From a bacterium UBA7470 (GTDB lineage Bacteria > Pseudomonadota > Gammaproteobacteria > Burkholderiales > Burkholderiaceae_C): DNA of 10,542 bases. Below the pieces are notes generated by a model, which made no database searches, had not been told where the DNA came from, and was given only the letters and a program-made list of their open reading frames with translations. Positions 5,100 through 10,542 of the stretch are shown here, in pieces; within the stretch, counting starts at the first letter, position 1, and each line of letters starts with the position of its first letter. Made by a program: the position numbers and the translations under genes. The stretch is taken from positions 1 to 10,542 of the forward strand of contig DLPA01000014.1 in assembly GCA_002479815.1 (NCBI GenBank), written 5' to 3'.

Positions 5100-5905
5100 G
5101 TTTCTCCTTGCCGATGCTTGCGTCCTCGTCCAGCCAAGACAAGATCAAACACAGCGTTGGGCAGCAGGCGCAAGAGCTTGGCAACGAGGCCCATTTGCCA
5201 CGGAATCACACGATAGCTGCGTTGGGCAGCGATGGCTTGGGCTGCGCGTCGTGCAAACACAGCGGCATCCATTAAAAAAGGCATGGGGTAGCGGTTGCGC
5301 TGGGTCAGTGGAGTTCTGATGTAACCCGGCAGCAGTGTGACGACTTTCACCCCCGAGCTGCGCAATTCCCCACGCAAGCTTTCGCAATACGCCACCACGC
5401 CAGCTTTGCTGGCGCAATACGCCCCATGTCCGGGTAGGCCACGAATGGACGCGACACTGGCGATGCCCACCAGTGTGCCGCTACCGCGCGTTTTCATGGG
5501 TGTGACGAAGGGCTGAAAAGTCGCAGCCATGCCCACGTTATTGACAGTCAGGGTGCGGGCCATGACTTCTATGTCCTCGGCGTAACTCGTATCCATACCA
5601 ATGCTGATGCCCGCGTTGGCAATTACCACATCTGGCAAGCCTTGTTGAGCAATGACGGCTTGTCCGGCGGCCATGACGCTGGGCGCATCGGCCACGTCGC
5701 AGGTGTAGATTTGATAACTGGTTGGAGCGATGTTGGCTTCTTGGAGGGCTGCCTTGGTGTCGTTTTCTTTCCGAACCAACAAGGCCAATCGCCAGCCTTG
5801 CTGGGCATAGTGGACGGCCAAGGCCAGGCCGATGCCACTGGATGCGCCGGTGATACAGACCAAAGGAGCAGATGTCGCAGGGGAGGCGCTTGCAAAGGCA
5901 GTCAT
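5096..5905 (-). CDS. Short-chain dehydrogenase/reductase (SDR)
   Basis: A 269-residue classical SDR, probably cytoplasmic and NAD(P)-dependent. The Rossmann cofactor motif TGASSGIG is at 19..26, NAG at 97..99 and the structural N122 (NNVG); the catalytic S150, Y163 and K167 (YCASK) are all present, with the PG motif (LPGYIRTPL) at 193..201. An arginine after strand two (LVRKEN) hints at NADP(H) preference. The C-terminus is extended, hydrophobic and basic (LVAKLLRLLPNAVFDLVLAG), as in SDRs that associate with membranes. It starts five bases after the lptC stop without its own Shine-Dalgarno, so coupled translation as the last gene of the kds-lptC operon is likely. The substrate is unknown; a lipid or envelope role is suggested only by context. 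Confidence 0.9.
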   Translation of the reverse strand: MTAFASASPATSAPLVCITGASSGIGLALAVHYAQQGWRLALLVRKENDTKAALQEANIAPTSYQIYTCDVADAPSVMAAGQAVIAQQGLPDVVIANAGISIGMDTSYAEDIEVMARTLTVNNVGMAATFQPFVTPMKTRGSGTLVGIASVASIRGLPGHGAYCASKAGVVAYCESLRGELRSSGVKVVTLLPGYIRTPLTQRNRYPMPFLMDAAVFARRAAQAIAAQRSYRVIPWQMGLVAKLLRLLPNAVFDLVLAGRGRKHRQGET

Positions 5906-5910
5906 AAAGC

Positions 5911-6603
5911 TTAAGGCGTTTTTGGGGCACTCGGTATCAGGATGGCACGTACTCTGCCGGTCAGGACGGCCATACGCTCACGGTCGTTGTAGTCGAGGCG
6001 GTCGGCGGTGATGACATCAGCCCCACGCAATAAGCGAACCGGTAGATCAGACACCACACGCTTGTCGTCGGTGAACACTTGTAAGTGTTCGCCTTGAAAC
6101 TCCATACGGGGTAAGAATTTGCCGCTCGCAGCGGTGTTGGCTTCTCGAATTACCACGGCATGCCCCCGCAATTGGTATTCTGTGTGATCCGCGTTGGCCC
6201 ATGCGCGTGCAGCAGTGGCGGTGATGCGTCCTCGTTCTGGGTTGTAGCTCAACAAGCGGGCTTGGTCGATTTCCGTGGTGTTGTCATCGGGGTAGTGGCG
6301 AGCTTCTTGCCCAAATACTTCTGAACGCAGTTGCTTATCTGGCCCGTAAGTCCGCGCTGCAAAGCGGCGCATATAACTGTCGGGCCGATGCACTTCGGGT
6401 TTGACTTCGGGCGCAACGGACGGCGCAGGGGTGGCTTGCAGCAACCAGTAGGCCGCCATCGCCAGCACCGCCATCAACACCGCAGGCAGGTACATGGACA
6501 AACGATCCCAGACCTGCCAAATGCGATGCGTCAGGGGCAGGGGCAGTGTGGGGGCGACGGGGGGTAGGGGCTGGGCGGCGGCTGTGCGGGTGAGAGGTGG
6601 CAT
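5911..6603 (-). CDS. lptC: LPS export protein LptC
   Basis: A 230-residue protein matching LptC, the single-span inner-membrane component that links LptB2FG to periplasmic LptA in LPS transport. A proline-rich cytoplasmic N-terminus (about 1..37) precedes one transmembrane segment at about 38..57 (YLPAVLMAVLAMAAYWLLQA). The periplasmic beta-jellyroll domain follows, with typical pieces such as DSYMRRFAARTYGPDG-like repeats, EVFGQEARHYPDD, and the late VITADRLDYNDRERMAVLTG, which resembles the OstA/LptC repeat. The ATG at 6603 is chosen: it lies eight bases after the kdsC stop, while an in-frame GTG at 6633 would overlap kdsC. The protein is longer than E. coli LptC (191 residues) mainly through the N-terminal tail. 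Identification depends on fold-like pattern plus the kdsD-kdsC context. Confidence 0.88.
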   Translation of the reverse strand: MPPLTRTAAAQPLPPVAPTLPLPLTHRIWQVWDRLSMYLPAVLMAVLAMAAYWLLQATPAPSVAPEVKPEVHRPDSYMRRFAARTYGPDKQLRSEVFGQEARHYPDDNTTEIDQARLLSYNPERGRITATAARAWANADHTEYQLRGHAVVIREANTAASGKFLPRMEFQGEHLQVFTDDKRVVSDLPVRLLRGADVITADRLDYNDRERMAVLTGRVRAILIPSAPKTP

Positions 6604-6611
6604 TTCAGTTC

Positions 6612-7202
6612 TCACACGCTGGCTTCGCGCCACAAACGAGCATAGTGTCCGCTGGCGACCAAGACCAAATCACAGAGTTCGCGTACCGCCCCAGCGCCTG
6701 CTGCTTGTGTAGGGACAAAGTGGGCCAGTGCCCGAATTTCAACATGGGCGGTGTGTGGCACACAGGCCAAAGCGACGCGGCGCAAGACGGGGGCATCGGG
6801 CCAGTCGTCCCCCATGGCCGCCGCCTGCGACCAATCCAGCCCTAGCTCTTGCAATAGAGCTTCCACAGCGGGGCGTTTGTCTTCCGTGCCATAGCGCACC
6901 TTTGTCACCCCCAAGGCAGTCAGGCGATGGCGCAAGGCGGGCGAGTCTCGTCCGGTCACGACGGCGGGCGTGATCCCTGCTTGCCGCAGCAGTTTGATGC
7001 CGTGACCGTCCAGCGAGTGAAATCGTTTGAAGTTTTCGCCCTGCTCACCGATGTACAAGCCACCATCGGTCATCACGCCATCGACATCAAAAAATACCAC
7101 TTTAATGGCTTGCGCTTGCAGTAAGAGCGCAGGTGGAAAGTGCAGCACTGGCTCGGCTGGCAACAAGGCGGGAGTGAATAGGGGAGAAGAGGGGGCAGAC
7201 AT
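6612..7202 (-). CDS. kdsC: 3-deoxy-D-manno-octulosonate-8-phosphate phosphatase KdsC
   Basis: A 196-residue HAD-superfamily phosphatase that removes phosphate from Kdo-8-phosphate to give Kdo, the inner-core sugar of LPS. HAD motif I is FDVDGVMTDG with D39 as nucleophile and D41 as acid/base. Motif II is VVTGRDS (T84), motif III is K109 (EDKR) and motif IV is GDDWPD (131..136, metal ligands). There is no large cap domain, as expected for the C0-type tetrameric KdsC. The length is close to E. coli KdsC (188), with a slightly longer N-terminus before motif I. It sits 23 bases after kdsD and eight bases before lptC, so all three should share one transcript. Confidence 0.95.
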   Translation of the reverse strand: MSAPSSPLFTPALLPAEPVLHFPPALLLQAQAIKVVFFDVDGVMTDGGLYIGEQGENFKRFHSLDGHGIKLLRQAGITPAVVTGRDSPALRHRLTALGVTKVRYGTEDKRPAVEALLQELGLDWSQAAAMGDDWPDAPVLRRVALACVPHTAHVEIRALAHFVPTQAAGAGAVRELCDLVLVASGHYARLWREASV

Positions 7203-7225
7203 AAGTGCAAATCAGCTCAAAACAG

Positions 7226-8236
7226 TTAAATCACTTTGGCCCGCATCAGATCGTGGGTGTTGAGTGCACCGCACAAACACCCCTTCTCATCGACCACCAA
7301 CACGCTAGAGATGCGGTGCGTTTCCATCAGCGCTGCGGCATCCACCGCCAAGGCATCGGCGGCAACGGTGCGGGGGGCAGGCTGCATGACCTCGGCTGCA
7401 GCGAGGTGGCGCAGCTCTGCCCCCGACTCGATCAGGCGGCGCAAATCGCCATCGGTGAAGATGCCCATGATCTGCGAGCCTTGGGGGGTGAGCGTGGTGA
7501 TGGCCGACGCGCCTAAGCCCTTGCTGCTCATTTCTCGCATCAACTCGCTCAAGGTGGCGTGCGGGCGCACGTGGGGTATGGCATCGCCGGAGCGCATCAC
7601 ATCGCGCACATGGGTCAGGAGCTTGCGACCCAACGCGCCACCCGGGTGACTGCGGGCAAAGTCTTCAGGCTTGAAACCGCGCGCATCCAGCAGACAAATG
7701 GCCAAGGCATCGCCCAGCGCCAGTTGGGCCGTGGTGCTCGTGGTGGGGGCTAAGTTGTGGGGACAGGCTTCTTTTTCGACGCTGGAGTCGATCCACACAT
7801 CGGCACAGCGCCCCAACGACGAGTGGGCGCGTGAGGTCATCGCCACCAAGGGGACTTGCATACGCTTGAGCAGCGGTAAAAGCACCGTCAACTCATCGAC
7901 TTCCCCGCTGTTGCTGATGGCCAAGACCGCATCTTGCGGCGTGATCATGCCCAAGTCACCATGACTGGCCTCTGCCGGATGCACAAAGAACGCCGGTGTC
8001 CCCGTCGATGCCAAGGTGGCTGCGATTTTGCGCCCCACATGACCGCTTTTCCCCATGCCCATGACCACCACTCGCCCTCTGACCCCCAGCAGTACGGTCA
8101 CTGCACGAACAAAACGGGTATCCAAGCGTTCGCTTGCGCGCTGTAAAGCCAGGGCTTCTACCGCGAGGGTCTGTTTGGCCAAAGTGAGCACACGGTCAGG
8201 CCGCGGTGAATGATTTGTGGCAAAAGTACTTGTCAT
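7226..8236 (-). CDS. kdsD: Arabinose-5-phosphate isomerase KdsD (KpsF/GutQ family)
   Basis: A 336-residue sugar-phosphate isomerase converting D-ribulose-5-phosphate to D-arabinose-5-phosphate, the first dedicated step of Kdo synthesis. The SIS domain spans about 45..185: GMGKSGH (60..66), ASHGD (90..94), AISNSGE (106..112) and ACPHNLAPTTSTT (157..169). RSHPGG (196..201) carries the conserved histidine of the family, H198. Two CBS domains follow at about 209..270 and 280..335 (RDVMRSGDAIP and AEVMQPAPRT mark their starts). The length fits E. coli KdsD (328). It is the first gene of the leftward LPS operon, and its ATG at 8236 is 50 bases from the divergent antiporter start. GutQ or KpsF paralogues are alternatives, but adjacency to kdsC favours KdsD. 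Confidence 0.95.
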   Translation of the reverse strand: MTSTFATNHSPRPDRVLTLAKQTLAVEALALQRASERLDTRFVRAVTVLLGVRGRVVVMGMGKSGHVGRKIAATLASTGTPAFFVHPAEASHGDLGMITPQDAVLAISNSGEVDELTVLLPLLKRMQVPLVAMTSRAHSSLGRCADVWIDSSVEKEACPHNLAPTTSTTAQLALGDALAICLLDARGFKPEDFARSHPGGALGRKLLTHVRDVMRSGDAIPHVRPHATLSELMREMSSKGLGASAITTLTPQGSQIMGIFTDGDLRRLIESGAELRHLAAAEVMQPAPRTVAADALAVDAAALMETHRISSVLVVDEKGCLCGALNTHDLMRAKVI

Positions 8237-8286
8237 GCGCTGAATTATCGGTCAGCCGCTCATGCAGCTACCGTACCATAAGCACC
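8237..8286. promoter_or_regulatory. Divergent intergenic region between kdsD and the antiporter gene
   Basis: Only 50 bases separate the two start codons, so the promoters of both the leftward kds operon and the rightward antiporter must lie here or extend into the coding regions. A GATAAT hexamer on the minus strand (8246..8251) could be a -10 box for kdsD, but no matching -35 is evident. Neither start has a good Shine-Dalgarno, so short-leader or leaderless transcripts are possible. Confidence 0.4.
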
Positions 8287-10266
8287 ATGACTGGTTTGGA
8301 CATTACTTTGCTTTACTTGTTAGCCGCCGTGCTGGGTGTGGTGGCGTGTCGTTCGTTCAAATTGCCGCCCATGCTGGGCTACTTGTTTGTAGGGGTTTTG
8401 ATCGGTCCACACGCCCTGGCCTTGGCACAGAACTCCAGCGGTGTGCGCTACTTGGCCGAGTTTGGCGTGGTGTTTCTGATGTTTGTGATTGGCCTAGAGT
8501 TCAGCTTGTCCAAACTCAAGGCCATGAAACAACTGGTCTTCGGTCTGGGCTTGGCTCAAGTGGGATTGACGGTTCTGATCGCGACGCTCGGGTCGTTGGT
8601 CTTAAGTTGGCTGATGCCCCACTGGTGGAAATTGGGTTGGCAAACCGCCTTGGCCTTGGGCGGGGTCATGGCCATGAGCAGCACCGCCATCGTGATTAAG
8701 TTGGTGGCCGAGCGTTTGGAGCTGGAGTCGGCGCACGGCAAACGTGTGGTGGGCATTTTGTTGTTTCAGGATTTGGCGGTCGTGCCTTTGCTGGTGTTGA
8801 TTCCGGCCTTGGGGTCGCCCCCTGAAAAGTTGGTCACCGAACTTGGATGGGCGCTGCTCAAGGCCACGGTATTGATTACGCTGCTTTTGACGGGCGGACA
8901 AAAGGTCATGCGCTGGTGGCTCAAGCAAGTGGCGCAGCGTAAAAGCGAAGAGTTGTTCATGCTCAACCTTTTGCTGATTACGTTAGGGCTGGCATGGATC
9001 ACAGAACACGCGGGACTGTCGTTGGCACTGGGTGCTTTCGTGGCGGGGATGCTGATTTCTGAAACGGAGTTTAAGCACCAAGTGGAAACCGACATCAGAC
9101 CGTTTCACGATGTGCTGTTGGGGTTGTTCTTCATCACCATCGGCATGATGCTGGATTGGCGTTTGGTGCTGGAGCGGTGGCCTTTGGTGCTTTTATTGGT
9201 GACAGTGCCCGTGTTGTTCAAACTGGTGGTGATTGCGCTCATCACCCGGCTCATGGACGCCACCCTGGGCACGTCCTTACGCACCGGTTTGTACCTAGCG
9301 CAGGCGGGTGAATTTGGTTTTGTGTTGTTGACCTTGGCGAGCCAAAATAGTCTGGTGCCACCCGCCTTGTTCAACCCGATTTTGGCAGCGATGGTCTTGT
9401 CCATGTTGGCCACGCCTTTCATCATCATGCACGCGGACAAGTGGGTGATGCGGTTGGTGAGCAATGACTGGATGCAGCAATCGGTACAGATGACCAGCAT
9501 CATCACGCAGTCGATGGGCAAGTCCGATCACGTCTTGATTTGTGGGTATGGACGCTGCGGTCAAAACTTGGCGCGTTTGCTTGAAAAAGCCAATATGAGC
9601 TACATGGCCTTGGACTTGGATGTGGAGCGCGTACAAAAAGCCGCTGCCGCAGGCGATGCGGTGGTGTACGGCGATGCGGCCCGTGCGCAAGCCTTGATCG
9701 CGGCGGGCGTAGGGCGAGCCAAAGCCGTGGTCATCACCTACATCGACACCGCAAGTGCGTTGAAAGTCTTGCATCAAGTGCGGCAGTTGGCCCCTGATGT
9801 ACCCGTGGTGGTGCGTACGCTGGACGATCAACAGCTCAACAACCTCCAAGCGGCTGGCGCAACAGAAGTGGTTCCCGAGGCCATAGAAGCCAGCCTCATG
9901 CTGGCCAGCCATGCCTTGGCTTTGGTGGGCGTGCCCATCCGCAAGGTCTTACGGCTGGTGCAAGATCAGCGCGACGGGCGTTACAGCTTGCTGCGGGGCT
10001 ATTTTCATGGCGACGATGACAACACGGTCGATGACTTGGACAACGAGCGTTTGTCCAGTTTTACCGTCCACTCCCATGCCCTGTGCATCAACAAAACCGT
10101 AGGCAGCTTGGGCTTAGAGGCTTTGAGTGTGCGTGTGGTCAGCTTGCGGTGTAAGGGCGAACAACGCAAGGATTGCTCCCCTGATGCGGTGCTGCACGAG
10201 GGCGATACGCTGGTGCTTTCAGGCACCTCAGCGGCACTGGCGTTGGCAGAAGAACGCCTCGCGTAA
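8287..10266 (+). CDS. CPA2 monovalent cation:proton antiporter with RCK_N and RCK_C (KefB/KefC/YbaL type)
   Basis: A 659-residue inner-membrane transporter. The Na+/H+-exchanger-type membrane domain fills about 1..390 with roughly a dozen hydrophobic helices. It includes RSFKLPPMLGYLFVGVLIGP (22..41) and the ion-binding FQD of the KefC family (160..162), followed by LAVVPLL. A cytoplasmic RCK_N domain begins at about 415 with HVLICGYGRCGQNLARLL (GYGRCGQ at 420..426) and runs through the ALDLD nucleotide site. An RCK_C (TrkA-C) domain is at about 585..655, ending HEGDTLVLSG. E. coli KefB and KefC (about 601 and 620 residues) lack a typical RCK_C, so YbaL-like or generic CPA2 may be a better label. 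The ATG at 8287 is used because the upstream ATG at 8206 would overlap kdsD and adds a non-family tail. Potassium efflux is likely; glutathione gating cannot be judged. Confidence 0.93.
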   Translation: MTGLDITLLYLLAAVLGVVACRSFKLPPMLGYLFVGVLIGPHALALAQNSSGVRYLAEFGVVFLMFVIGLEFSLSKLKAMKQLVFGLGLAQVGLTVLIATLGSLVLSWLMPHWWKLGWQTALALGGVMAMSSTAIVIKLVAERLELESAHGKRVVGILLFQDLAVVPLLVLIPALGSPPEKLVTELGWALLKATVLITLLLTGGQKVMRWWLKQVAQRKSEELFMLNLLLITLGLAWITEHAGLSLALGAFVAGMLISETEFKHQVETDIRPFHDVLLGLFFITIGMMLDWRLVLERWPLVLLLVTVPVLFKLVVIALITRLMDATLGTSLRTGLYLAQAGEFGFVLLTLASQNSLVPPALFNPILAAMVLSMLATPFIIMHADKWVMRLVSNDWMQQSVQMTSIITQSMGKSDHVLICGYGRCGQNLARLLEKANMSYMALDLDVERVQKAAAAGDAVVYGDAARAQALIAAGVGRAKAVVITYIDTASALKVLHQVRQLAPDVPVVVRTLDDQQLNNLQAAGATEVVPEAIEASLMLASHALALVGVPIRKVLRLVQDQRDGRYSLLRGYFHGDDDNTVDDLDNERLSSFTVHSHALCINKTVGSLGLEALSVRVVSLRCKGEQRKDCSPDAVLHEGDTLVLSGTSAALALAEERLA

Positions 10267-10314
10267 CCACGTCAACGTAGGCCAAGGACTTATTTTCGAT
10301 TGGGATTCGACATC

Positions 10315-10542
10315 ATGGACACCTCCGCTTACCTCAAAGCCCACATCCGCACCGTCCCCGACTGGCCTGCGCCCGGGGTACAGTTTCGGGACATCACGCC
10401 CTTGCTCCAACACCCGCAAGTGTTTCGCGTGCTGATCGATGCCTTTGTGCATCGTTACATGGACAGCAACATGCGCCCCGACGTGGTAGCTGGCTTGGAT
10501 GCACGGGGTTTCATTTTGGGTTCGGTCGTGGCGTATGAACTG
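10315..10542 (+). CDS. apt: Adenine phosphoribosyltransferase (partial, N-terminal 76 residues)
   Basis: The first 76 residues of Apt, which salvages adenine to AMP using PRPP in the cytoplasm; the frame is open to the window edge. The visible part carries the family signature at its start: IRTVPDWPAPGVQFRDITPLL (residues 11..31), then VVAGLDARGFILGSVVAYEL (57..76), where the LDARGF segment contributes to substrate binding. The PRPP-binding loop lies beyond the edge. The ATG at 10315 starts 48 bases after the antiporter stop and has only a weak purine stretch (TGGGA) about ten bases upstream. It may be cotranscribed with the antiporter. The family normally has about 175 to 185 residues. Confidence 0.96.
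   Translation, partial: MDTSAYLKAHIRTVPDWPAPGVQFRDITPLLQHPQVFRVLIDAFVHRYMDSNMRPDVVAGLDARGFILGSVVAYEL

Noticed and set aside
8206..8286. Upstream ATG at 8206 as the antiporter start
   Set aside because: It would overlap kdsD by about 31 bases and add a 27-residue tail without family resemblance; the membrane domain starts properly at 8287.
1..10542. tRNA, rRNA, CRISPR array or insertion sequence
   Set aside because: No clover-leaf sequences, regularly spaced repeats or transposase motifs were seen by reading; no covariance or repeat search could be run.

Overview
The window looks like a piece of a betaproteobacterial chromosome, most likely Burkholderiales and perhaps Comamonadaceae. This rests on the high-GC coding style, on the kdsD-kdsC-lptC lipopolysaccharide cluster, and on that cluster lying next to a CPA2 cation/proton antiporter and apt. 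The assignment is inference; there is no rRNA or marker gene here to fix it.

Left region (1..2019) is the proximal end of an integron. A complete integron integrase gene (intI, 1033..2019) reads rightwards. Immediately to its left is an attI-like region, then one complete gene cassette (about 326..917) and the start of a second cassette that leaves the window. Both cassettes read leftwards, away from intI, which is the canonical integron layout. The complete cassette ends in a recognisable 56-bp attC site (320..375). It carries two small, tandem Cys-rich ORFs and no attC between them, so it appears bicistronic. This DNA is visibly more AT-rich than the rest. The attI region also holds a perfect 10-bp hairpin and a strong Shine-Dalgarno with a TTG-started short leader ORF that overlaps the first cassette gene.

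Middle region (2090..5099) is a rightward operon. It encodes a secreted metallo-beta-lactamase-fold protein with a degenerate zinc motif, followed by KtrB/TrkH-type and KtrA/TrkA-type subunits of a potassium uptake system. KtrA probably starts at a TTG overlapping the end of ktrB.

Right-middle region (5096..8236) is a leftward operon: kdsD, kdsC, lptC and a short-chain dehydrogenase. KdsD and KdsC act in the synthesis of the LPS sugar Kdo, and LptC is part of the LPS export machine. The usual lptA-lptB continuation is not seen; an SDR gene sits there and meets ktrA tail to tail with a 4-base overlap.

Right region: a divergent CPA2 antiporter with a C-terminal RCK module (8287..10266) is followed by the start of apt, adenine phosphoribosyltransferase, which runs off the window.

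The most exploratory part is the integron: a cassette with two small putative zinc-binding proteins of unknown role, a second cassette encoding a charged, linker-rich protein that may be membrane-anchored, and a structured attI leader.
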